NCBI GenBank assembly: GCA_030605665.1
Contig: JAUWHW010000044.1
Location: 1-9,591, forward strand
Origin: Dehalococcoidia bacterium
GTDB taxonomy: Bacteria; Chloroflexota; Dehalococcoidia; GIF9; AB-539-J10
Length of the DNA stretch: 9,591 nucleotides
Direction of reading: 5' to 3'
Positions 1-6,048 of this stretch are shown piece after piece. A program made the position numbers and the translations under genes. The notes under the pieces are model-generated. The model was given only the letters and a program-made list of their open reading frames with translations. It did not search any database and was not told the DNA's origin. Each line of letters begins with the position of its first letter. Positions within the stretch are counted from its first letter, which is position 1.

Positions 1-85
1 GATAATATTTGTTGCGTAAGTATTCTAAACAGGCACTATTATCGGGGAAATCTTTGTTGAATTGTGCTATAGTATATTTTCTCAT
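1..85 (-). CDS. IS1595-family transposase, N-terminal fragment (runs off window)
   Basis: The minus-strand ATG at 85-83 opens a frame that stays open to the window edge (28 codons). The peptide begins MRKYTIAQFNKDFPDNSACL, the typical opening of IS1595/ISXO2-type DDE transposases: a Y-T-I-x-Q-F-xx-D-F-P-D motif followed by C-L-E-Y, just before a zinc ribbon that would lie outside the window. A purine-rich GGTGAGGTGAGAG stretch just upstream can serve as ribosome binding site, and a strong sigma-70 promoter lies at 107-135. This family moves DNA by cut-and-paste. Here it sits immediately downstream of a broken alpha-mannosidase tail, so the element probably removed the last residues of that gene. 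The call rests on a short segment. Whether the full transposase is intact cannot be seen. Confidence 0.72.
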   Translation of the reverse strand, partial: MRKYTIAQFNKDFPDNSACLEYLRNKYY

Positions 86-106
86 CTCACTCTCACCTCA
101 CCTATA

Positions 107-135
107 AATATAGTACACTTTTTACATGATGTCAA
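107..135 (-). promoter_or_regulatory. Sigma-70-type promoter for the IS1595-type transposase
   Basis: On the minus strand a perfect -35 box TTGACA (135-130) is followed by exactly 17 bases and a -10 box TATATT (112-107). The spacing and both hexamers are near consensus. The predicted start of transcription lies about 15 bases upstream of the transposase ATG at 85. The promoter overlaps the point where the GH38 remnant stops making sense, so it probably belongs to the end of the inserted element. Confidence 0.7.
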
Positions 136-142
136 GGGATAA

Positions 143-574
143 TCACGATTTATTATTATCCGGCCTGAGTTCGTGTAGCTCCCGCTCTAGTAAGTCGACA
201 ACCGCTGCTCGCTTAATCACCCTGAATAGTTCAAGCTCAGCTACAGTTGCCTCCCCTTTGGTCTCAAAGAATCTTAATATTACTTCATCACTGTCCTCAG
301 CCTTCTTAAGCGTGGAGAAGATGAGGTTATCGGGGAAAAGTCTCACGAAGGAGAATTCCTCTGGCAGCTCCCCTTGTGAGTTTGCTTGAATACAATAGGG
401 CAAGTGATGAAAATCTTGGGCTTGCTTATACATCTTAGCTTGCCTCCAATCACCCTCATGAGGCTGAATAGCATATTCAAAGATGTAGGGTCTAAGCTCC
501 AGGGCGTCCGGGGTGGGAACTAGGGGGCCAGATATCCCATCAGCGGAAAGCTTTCCTACCTCCAGGACAAGCAT
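143..574 (-). pseudogene. GH38 alpha-mannosidase, C-terminal remnant
   Basis: The encoded peptide matches the C-terminal beta-sandwich of GH38 alpha-mannosidases. Counting from the M at 574, it has the family block F-E-Y-A-I-x-P-H-E-G-D-W at residues 32-43, S-T-L-K-K-A-E-D at 87-94, L-R-F-F-E-T at 100-105 (the usual lRlyE motif) and D-L-L-E at 127-130. The first five codons (574-560) do not belong to GH38. They continue the frame of a GT2 glycosyltransferase remnant, and GH38 similarity starts at V-G-K-L-S (559). No ribosome binding site precedes the M. The frame stops with TGA at 145-143, about a dozen residues before a GH38 protein would normally end, next to an IS promoter. The N-terminal half of apparently the same enzyme lies at 2007-2684. 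The catalytic middle is absent, so no active enzyme is expected. Confidence 0.8.
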
Positions 575-898
575 ATCGTAGGCATCTATTATAGGTACTG
601 CCCGCTCTATCGCTTAAGGCTCTGAAATCTGATCTGACTCGGGGAGAAGAATGAAGCTGTCTTGAGAGTTGAGGAAGCCTTCATACTTTGTCCCAAAGAG
701 CCTCCCTTCATAAGAGACGAATTTGACCCAAAACTTTCTGTAAGCTCCATCGCCTGATCAGTAGAGTTACTATCGACAATTAGAGTCTCTATATTAGGGT
801 AGCTCTGAGCTTCTATTGATCCAAGGGCGGTCGCCAATGGCAGCCTCTAAATTCCTAGTAGGAATCGTTATTGAAACCAAAGGCTGTTCTTGCTGTAT
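560..898 (-). pseudogene. Family 2 glycosyltransferase, decayed N-terminal remnant
   Basis: A GT2 (GT-A fold) glycosyltransferase can be read only by joining three stretches. The frame from 898 gives Q-P-L-V-S-I-T-I-P-T-R-N. An extra C near 825-827 then shifts to the frame giving S-I-E-A-Q-S-Y-P-N-I-E-T-L-I-V-D-S-N-S-T-D (typical GT2 nucleotide-sugar site). A lost base near 727 shifts again, giving V-S-Y-E-G-R-L-F-G-T-K-Y-E-G-F. The DxD position reads E-S-D-Q, where the family has D-S-D. A TAA at 616-614 follows, then A-I-E-R-A-V-P-I-I-D-A-Y-D-M-L-V-L-E, which is still GT2-like. There the gene ends abruptly by fusing to the GH38 tail. No proper start is visible: a G-rich stretch precedes ATA at 898-896, where ATG might have been. 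Two frameshifts, a nonsense codon and a missing C-terminus make this clearly non-functional. Confidence 0.78.
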
Positions 899-939
899 AA
901 TCCCCCCTTACCAATCTAGGTAAAATAATTTCGTAAGTT

Positions 940-1434
940 CTAACAAGCTATTACGAGCAATGCTATCCATACTCCAAGCATTACAGTTACTAAAGCAATT
1001 GGCCCCGCTACCCAGGTTGGCCACATCCAACGACTCCTTCTAGTCATTTCCTTATGCCTCCGATTCGGGGCTGTCGATATCTCCTCAATTGTTGGAAACA
1101 CTTCCTTCTTTATCATCTCATTCTCCATTTCGTCTTCAATTTCCATCCAAAGGATGGCTGTTTTCAGTTGCATCCGAAGGAGAGGGTAAAAGATTACAGA
1201 TATAACTATGCCAACGATTGGGAAGATGTAGCTAAAGTGAACCCCGTTTACTATTAAGGTAGCAAAGGCTACAAGTAAGAAGGAATGCACAAGCAAGAAA
1301 TTGCCAGTCCTGTTAATCAGCAATTCCTCATCATGAATATGTCGTCTATCAAGAATCTCATAAGTTCATAGATAATGATCAGTTTCGTCCCTTTCTTGGT
1401 TTCTCTTTTCTTCCTCTCTTTCATAGCTTAGCAT
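940..1434 (-). pseudogene. Small three-helix membrane protein interrupted by an in-frame TGA
   Basis: A good start exists at ATG 1434-1432, preceded by AAAGGAG five bases upstream. From there the frame gives 22 charged residues (MLSYEREEEKRNQERD...), a TGA at 1368-1366, then T-Y-E-I-L-D-R-R-H-I-H-D-E-E and the uninterrupted 127-residue remainder to TAG at 942-940. The continuity of a hydrophilic, family-like N-terminus across the TGA suggests one gene of about 164 codons with a single nonsense change (for example CGA to TGA). Counting from the TTG at 1323, membrane segments lie near residues 8-26, 30-50 and 103-125. A charged loop (E-I-E-D-E-M-E-N-E-M...) sits between the second and third. 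I do not recognise a named family and infer no function. A shortened product could start at TTG 1323, but the ribosome binding site there is poor. It lies 22 bases after the methyltransferase and was probably co-transcribed with it. Confidence 0.6.
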
Positions 1435-1456
1435 GGGACTCCTTTCTTAATGTTTC

Positions 1457-2044
1457 TTAAATTTCATAGTTCGTGCTTTTTCGTGCTGCCAATATCTGAT
1501 CACATACTGTTATTTTGAAGAACTTGTTAGAATTAAAGATGTACTCCCTTATGACCTTTAGAGGCCCAGGATGATCACGATCATGGAAGGCTATAAAACT
1601 ACGGTGTCTTAGATATGGCTCCCACAGTTGGAAATCTCTCTTTACATCCTCATATTCATGCGAACCATCAATCCATAGGAGTCCTATATCCTTCCTCCGA
1701 CCTCTAACAGCTTCCTCTGACTTCATTACCAAGGGGACAACGATGTGATCGACTCCAGCTTTATGTATATTCTCCCTGAAGATGTCTTCTGTATTTGCTT
1801 CACCTTCGCTTAAATGAGTTTCACCTCTGCAATGTGGGTCAACAGCATAAACTGAATTCTTATTTCCCGCCAGCGACCCCTTAGCAAGCCAAATCGTTGA
1901 TTTCCCCTGCCAAGAGCCAATTTCAACTATGACTCGACCCCGAGGCACTTGTTTAGCGAGCGAATATAAAAACTCCCCTTCTCGATCTGAGAGCCAGCCT
2001 TTAATCTCACGAACAAATTGCTTGATCGATTGAATCTCTTCCAT
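1457..2044 (-). CDS. Class I SAM-dependent methyltransferase (Methyltransf_24-like)
   Basis: This intact 195-residue protein has a Rossmann-fold methyltransferase layout. Motif I is V-E-I-G-S-W-Q-G-K-S-T at residues 40-50, binding S-adenosylmethionine. An acidic strand end is A-V-D-P-H at 67-71. W-I-D-G-S-H-E-Y-E-D-V at 124-134 and F-H-D at 153-155 are typical of the Methyltransf_24 group, which often modifies sugars or cell-surface polysaccharides. The substrate is unknown. The ATG at 2044 is preceded by a very purine-rich AAAGGGGGAAGGGG, so the gene brings its own ribosome binding site. Its start overlaps the last 38 bases of the truncated GH38 frame. It is the only undamaged gene in the segment that splits the alpha-mannosidase. 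A neighbouring glycosyltransferase remnant suggests it came from a glycan-biosynthesis cluster (inference). Confidence 0.82.
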   Translation of the reverse strand: MEEIQSIKQFVREIKGWLSDREGEFLYSLAKQVPRGRVIVEIGSWQGKSTIWLAKGSLAGNKNSVYAVDPHCRGETHLSEGEANTEDIFRENIHKAGVDHIVVPLVMKSEEAVRGRRKDIGLLWIDGSHEYEDVKRDFQLWEPYLRHRSFIAFHDRDHPGPLKVIREYIFNSNKFFKITVCDQILAARKSTNYEI

Positions 2045-2684
2045 CCCCTTCCCCCTTTAAGTATAATTCTTTGGGCATAAAGACGTGAGAGATAAAGGCA
2101 TATTTATTGAGGTCAATGTACCTTTCCTTTAATTTATCAAGATAAAGGCCAGCTCTATAGCCGAGGGGCATCCAGTGAGCCAGGATGGTTGTTCCATCCA
2201 GTCCTTTCCAAATAAACTCGCTTTGTGTTATCTCCGCCTTCGCTCCTCTTCTGAAAGCTAGCCATTTATATCCAGATTTGTTATAAATTTGAGGAAGTTG
2301 TGCGTTCATTCCAAAGCTATCCGCACACCAAGCTACAGGGACATCTACAGCAAATTTCTCCTTACAATACTTCTTGCCAAAAAGTATTTCCCTTATCAAT
2401 ACCTCTCCAGTGGGGAGCATAGTATCAGGCATGAGATATTGCCCATCAACTATTTCAAGCTTTCCCTCCTGTATCATCTTTTTCAAGCCTTGCCAGAGCT
2501 CCGGGTTCTTCCTTTCTATCTCTTGAAGCAAAAAGGTCTGCTCTAGACAAAACTTAAATTCTGGAAACTCCATTAGCTTCATGACTTCCTTTAGGATTTC
2601 TTCGTTTATTTTAAGATAGTCCTCTTTAGAGAAAGCCCAGGCAACGTCATAGTGTGTATGTGGCACTAAATATATTGTCTTCAT
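2007..2684 (-). pseudogene. GH38 alpha-mannosidase, N-terminal remnant
   Basis: The 225-residue frame begins with the GH38 zinc site V-P-H-T-H-Y-D-V-A-W (H9, H11, D13) and contains the catalytic-nucleophile block W-C-A-D-S-F-G-M-N-A-Q-L-P-Q-I (D122 expected nucleophile). F-R-R-G and a W-x-G-x-D-G-T-x-I-L-A-H-W stretch follow, all characteristic of the GH38 catalytic barrel. Similarity continues to about residue 203 (S-H-V-F-M-P). The last ~20 residues read through the methyltransferase leader to a TGA inside that gene. Bacterial GH38 enzymes normally have roughly 800-1000 residues. The remaining barrel, including the last zinc histidine and the general acid region, is missing, so catalysis is very unlikely. 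The start is secure: ATG 2684 with TAGGAG upstream, 28 bases after the pyrophosphorylase, so it was the fifth gene of the trehalose operon. The tail of apparently the same protein is at 143-559. Intact homologues hydrolyse alpha-mannosides, possibly for turnover of mannosylated solutes or glycans (inference). Confidence 0.85.
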
Positions 2685-2712
2685 TTCGGACTCCTACTAT
2701 TTCTTTTAAGTT

Positions 2713-3813
2713 TCAGAACGAAATAGTATTTGACTCAATAGATTTATCTGGCCAAATTCTGACACCTTGGTGTAGCCTGTTGCCCTCCCCGATTCTTACA
2801 TTGTCTCCTAAAACACAGTTATCCCAAACTTCACTTTCCTCACCAACACAACAATTGGAGGCAAGCACACAGTTCCTAAGCTTAGCCCTCTTGCTAACCT
2901 TACAGTTTTGCCATAATGCTGCCCCTTCCACCACAGCACCCTCCTCTATCTGGCATCCTGACCCTAAAGCAACAGGCCCTTTTATTACACAATTCTTATC
3001 AATAAAGCAACCATCACCAATTATCACTGGCCCTTCAATTCGAGCTGAGGGGTGAACAAAACTATTATCCTCAAATTTTACGCCTTTATCACCGATATAG
3101 CGATGGAGCAAATCGTGGTTTAACCTTAAGTATTTCTCCGGTGTGCCTATATCAATCCAATAAGCCTCAAATGGATAGGCATAGATAACCTGCCCTCTTT
3201 CTATGGCGGCAGGAAAGACGTCACGTTCAAAGGTGAAGAAGACTTCAGGAGAGATGTAGTTTAGGATTTCCGGTTCCATAATATAAACGCCGGCATTAAT
3301 CATATTGGTAGTTACCTCATTCCAGCTTGGCTTTTCTCTGAAATGTTTGACCTTACCTTGGCTGTCTGTCTCCACTACCCCGTAGACAGTGGGATTATCC
3401 ACAGGAGTTAGCGCTATAGTCGCAATGGCGTTTCTGTCACGGTGCAGACTTAGCATGGCAGTTAGATCAAAATCAGTGAAAATATCACCATTAAAAACAG
3501 TAAAAGAGCTATCTAAGAACTCTTCAGCGTTTTTTACTGCTCCTGCTGACCCTAGAGGAAAGTCTTCTACCAGGTAGGTTATTTCCACGCCAAACTTGCC
3601 GCCATCACCAAAATAACTTTGGGTTTGCTCTGGCAGATGGCCTAAGGTGAGAATAATATCATGGATATTGTGTTGCTTGAGATAGCCAATAAGATGCTCC
3701 AGAAAGGGGCGATTTAATACAGGCAACATTGCCTTAGCTGTATTGCAGCTAAGAGGACGCAGCCTGGTTGCCTTTCCACCAGCTAAAATAATGGCTTTCA
3801 TCTTCAGTAGCAA
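2713..3813 (-). CDS. Sugar-nucleotide pyrophosphorylase, probable mannose-1-phosphate guanylyltransferase
   Basis: The 366-residue protein has two domains. The N-terminal nucleotidyltransferase (about 5-235) has the signature L-A-G-G-K-A-T-R-L-R-P-L at 10-21, T-A-K-A-M-L-P at 25-31, P-L-G-S-A-G-A-V at 86-93, the metal-binding N-G-D at 108-110, F-R-E-K-P at 158-162, N-A-G-V-Y at 173-177 and W-I-D-I-G-T-P at 219-225. The C-terminal part (about 250-355) is a left-handed beta-helix of hexapeptide-like repeats (V-I-I-G-D-G, V-A-L-G-S-G, V-L-G-D-N). It joins a sugar-1-phosphate to an NTP. The signature alone does not settle GTP/mannose against UTP or dTTP/glucose. GDP-mannose is favoured because the nearby mpgS needs it, but a role in supplying NDP-glucose to TreT is an alternative. 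The long frame opens with TTG at 3813 (GGGAAGG upstream), while the conserved M-K-A-I-I-L-A-G-G start is ATG 3801. It lies directly after the TreT gene. Confidence 0.8.
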   Translation of the reverse strand: MLLKMKAIILAGGKATRLRPLSCNTAKAMLPVLNRPFLEHLIGYLKQHNIHDIILTLGHLPEQTQSYFGDGGKFGVEITYLVEDFPLGSAGAVKNAEEFLDSSFTVFNGDIFTDFDLTAMLSLHRDRNAIATIALTPVDNPTVYGVVETDSQGKVKHFREKPSWNEVTTNMINAGVYIMEPEILNYISPEVFFTFERDVFPAAIERGQVIYAYPFEAYWIDIGTPEKYLRLNHDLLHRYIGDKGVKFEDNSFVHPSARIEGPVIIGDGCFIDKNCVIKGPVALGSGCQIEEGAVVEGAALWQNCKVSKRAKLRNCVLASNCCVGEESEVWDNCVLGDNVRIGEGNRLHQGVRIWPDKSIESNTISF

Positions 3814-3817
3814 TTAC

Positions 3818-5227
3818 TTAACCTTCCCTTTTGCTAAGTTTGAACCACGGGTGATAGCTAATTATAGAGTTCTTGTCCAATTCACCGTTGATGAAATAAT
3901 TGGCAATTCTTAGATGATCAGCCACTCTGTCAGGCATGAGGAAGTGCTCCTTGACATAGTCATGAGCTTTCTCACCTATTGATTCTGCTATACATGGATT
4001 TTCCAATAAGCGAATTATTTTTTTCGCCGCCTTTTTTGCTGAAGTGATAAAGAATCCAGTTTCGCCTCCTCTAACTTGAATAGGAACTGCCCCCACTTCT
4101 CTGGTTATCACCGGCTTACTCTTCCACATTGCTTCAGTAATAACCAGCCCAAATCCTTCCCTAATAGAGGGTTGCAGTATCACTGTTGCAGCTCTTTGCA
4201 AAGCATTGACCTCTAAAGCACTAACCTGCACGTCCTCAGGAAGCCTGATAACATGAATATCAGGATCTCCTTTGGCCTCCTCACGAGTTTGGTTAAAGAT
4301 TATCTCTCCTTCAGGATCGTCCGAAGCCATGCCGCCAGCTATCACCAGTTGGCAATTTATCTCTTTTCTGACCATTTTATATGCGTTGACACTAGTCTCA
4401 ATGCCCTTCCAGGGGTCAAATCTACCTATCTGAACCAGCAAAGGAATACCCCAGTCTATTTCGTATTTCTCCAATACTTTAGCGATCTCCTCAGCGCCTA
4501 GCTCTTTATTCTTCGCGGAAAGCGGGTCAATGAAGGGTGGAATTATATATTTCTGTAACGGCCAACATCCTATTACATAATGAGCGCCGGAGAAGATAAC
4601 AGCATCATAAAAATCTGCCCAAAATGTAATGAATTGCCATAACATAGGATTGGCTTCCAGAGTATCTTCCTCCGCATCAAAGTGACACCTCCAGAGCCAC
4701 TTTTTGTCTCCTTCCCTTAAATAACGAGCTAAACCTAGCGGCTGCGGGTCATGTACAATCGTTATATCTGGTTTATAGCTTTTGTAATCCTCAGCATAGA
4801 TATCAGCGTTTTCCTTCAAAATGGAGTAGTATATTCCTATCATTTCAGGGGTGAGAATACCTTTTTTGCCCTGTAAAAGGTTGAAGATATTTTTTGTCAC
4901 CTGGTAAAAGGGCTCCGTGCCCGACATAACTTTCCATTCATCCTCTAACCCTAACTGGTTTACAAATGGCACCTGGGAATAAAGCATCTCGGCTACACCG
5001 CCACCTACCGCTGTTGAGTTAACTTCCAGTATTTTTATCCCTTCAAGTTTCTCCGCCAGCTTTTGTAACTCCTTTATTTTCTCCTCACCCACTATAGGAA
5101 TATAGTCCTCGATAGGAGATGAAGAAAAGGGCTGAAACCCTTTTCTTCGACTATACGCGGTGCCATCCTCTAAAGGAAATTCCCTCTTAATTTCTTCCTC
5201 AACTGGTTTCTTCGCTTCACTCTTCAT
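3818..5227 (-). CDS. treT: Trehalose synthase, glycosyltransferring (TreT-like, GT4)
   Basis: The 469-residue protein matches TreT, which makes trehalose in one step from NDP-glucose and free glucose. The N-terminal GT-B half carries N-S-T-A-V-G-G-G-V-A-E at 70-80 (acceptor/loop region), I-V-H-D-P-Q-P at 157-163 and W-R-C-H-F-D at 179-184. The linker has P-P-F-I-D-P-L-S-A-K-N at 230-240, a strong family signature. The C-terminal half has Q-I-G-R-F-D-P-W-K-G at 266-275 and the GT4 E-x7-E pair E357/E365 in R-E-G-F-G-L-V-I-T-E-A. All expected donor-site residues are present. It is longer than typical archaeal TreT (about 410 residues), with a charged ~30-residue N-terminal extension and a slightly longer C-terminus. 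The ATG at 5227 follows otsB by 14 bases with AAAGGA upstream, and the next internal Met is residue 81, so the start is well supported. A second trehalose route beside OtsAB is implied. Confidence 0.85.
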   Translation of the reverse strand: MKSEAKKPVEEEIKREFPLEDGTAYSRRKGFQPFSSSPIEDYIPIVGEEKIKELQKLAEKLEGIKILEVNSTAVGGGVAEMLYSQVPFVNQLGLEDEWKVMSGTEPFYQVTKNIFNLLQGKKGILTPEMIGIYYSILKENADIYAEDYKSYKPDITIVHDPQPLGLARYLREGDKKWLWRCHFDAEEDTLEANPMLWQFITFWADFYDAVIFSGAHYVIGCWPLQKYIIPPFIDPLSAKNKELGAEEIAKVLEKYEIDWGIPLLVQIGRFDPWKGIETSVNAYKMVRKEINCQLVIAGGMASDDPEGEIIFNQTREEAKGDPDIHVIRLPEDVQVSALEVNALQRAATVILQPSIREGFGLVITEAMWKSKPVITREVGAVPIQVRGGETGFFITSAKKAAKKIIRLLENPCIAESIGEKAHDYVKEHFLMPDRVADHLRIANYFINGELDKNSIISYHPWFKLSKREG

Positions 5228-5241
5228 ACTAACTATCCTTT

Positions 5242-6048
5242 CTAATTATCCTTTGATTTAAGTACTTCCCTCAGCATGCTAAGAAATTGATATGTTTCCT
5301 TCGGTGAGCATAGGAGGTATTGAGCTACGGACTCAGCGTCTTCCTCACCTACGTAAATGGAAATCCCGCCACTCTTATCAACCATGTGAAAGCCATCGTA
5401 ATCCGTTATATCATCGCCAAGAAATATCGTCAGTGGCTCACTTTCCCCCTTAAGATTTTGAGCTATAAAGGCTATGGCTTTACCTTTATCCCAATCCACT
5501 GCTGGCTTTACTTCATATACCTTTTTCCCTTTACCGACTTTTATTCTACCTGGGGCGGCGAAAGATTTAGCAATCTCACAGAAGATTCTATTTAGCTCCC
5601 CTACTTGCGCTTCATCTACAAGTCGGTAATGCAGGCTTAGTGTTAAACCTTTGTCTTCTATTATAGCTCCTTTAATATCAGCCAGCTCTTTACTGATATC
5701 CTGACACAAGGAATACAAGAGAGGCTTGGTTTTCTTAGCCACAGGATTAACATAAGTAATGCCAGGTCCTTCTATCTCCAAACCATGGTTCCCAGCATAG
5801 ATAATGCCGCTGATGCCCACTTTTTCTTGTAAATCTTCCAGAGTCCTGCCACTTATAATTCCCAAAGTTAGCTGGGGATTTCCAGCCAGTTCTTGCAAAC
5901 ACTCTTTCATTTGCAGCGATAAGTTGGCTAATTCAGGTTTTTTTACGATAGGAGTCAATGTACCGTCATAATCAATTAGCAACAGTATATGTTCCGCTCC
6001 TTTAACCCTCGCAGCAACGACATCCCAACAAGAGAGGAGATCTTTCAT
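5242..6048 (-). CDS. otsB: Trehalose-6-phosphate phosphatase
   Basis: A 268-residue HAD-superfamily phosphatase of the usual length for OtsB. Motif I is D-Y-D-G-T-L-T-P at 26-33 (D26 nucleophile, D28 acid/base). Motif II is S-G-R at 66-68. The trehalose-phosphatase block A-G-N-H-G-L-E lies at 85-91. Motif III lysine falls in V-K-P-A-V-D-W-D-K-G-K-A (180-191), and motif IV is G-D-D-I-T-D at 211-216 (metal binding). It removes phosphate from trehalose-6-phosphate in the cytoplasm to release trehalose. The ATG at 6048-6046 overlaps the TGA stop of otsA as ATGA, without a strong ribosome binding site of its own, so translational coupling to otsA is likely. All catalytic residues are visible and the call is firm. 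Confidence 0.93.
   Translation of the reverse strand: MKDLLSCWDVVAARVKGAEHILLLIDYDGTLTPIVKKPELANLSLQMKECLQELAGNPQLTLGIISGRTLEDLQEKVGISGIIYAGNHGLEIEGPGITYVNPVAKKTKPLLYSLCQDISKELADIKGAIIEDKGLTLSLHYRLVDEAQVGELNRIFCEIAKSFAAPGRIKVGKGKKVYEVKPAVDWDKGKAIAFIAQNLKGESEPLTIFLGDDITDYDGFHMVDKSGGISIYVGEEDAESVAQYLLCSPKETYQFLSMLREVLKSKDN

Larger units (their letters stand above)
560..2075. other. Foreign segment lodged inside the GH38 alpha-mannosidase gene
   Basis: About 1.5 kb carrying a methyltransferase, a membrane protein and a truncated glycosyltransferase separates the N- and C-terminal pieces of one alpha-mannosidase gene. The left boundary is sharp: GT2 sequence ends at the codon at 562-560 and GH38 sequence begins at 559. 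The right boundary is estimated at about 2075, where GH38-like S-H-V-F-M-P gives way to the leader of the methyltransferase. I see no target-site duplication, terminal inverted repeat or recombinase, so the mechanism is unknown. Since several hundred residues of GH38 are also missing, this is a replacement (insertion plus deletion) rather than a simple insertion. Confidence 0.6.

Noticed and set aside
126..389. Plus-strand 87-residue open frame
   Set aside because: Antisense shadow of the GH38 C-terminal remnant, which shows clear family motifs on the other strand.
908..923. Hairpin TTACC/GGTAA after the membrane-protein gene as terminator
   Set aside because: Only five A/T-rich base pairs and followed by G residues on the minus strand instead of T.
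1366..1368. Alternative genetic code (TGA read as Trp or Gly)
   Set aside because: otsA ends with TGA in a classic ATGA overlap with otsB, and the pyrophosphorylase also ends in TGA at its natural length.
2654..3055. Plus-strand 133-residue open frame
   Set aside because: Antisense shadow of the pyrophosphorylase beta-helix; Ser/Thr/Leu-rich and without a start signal.
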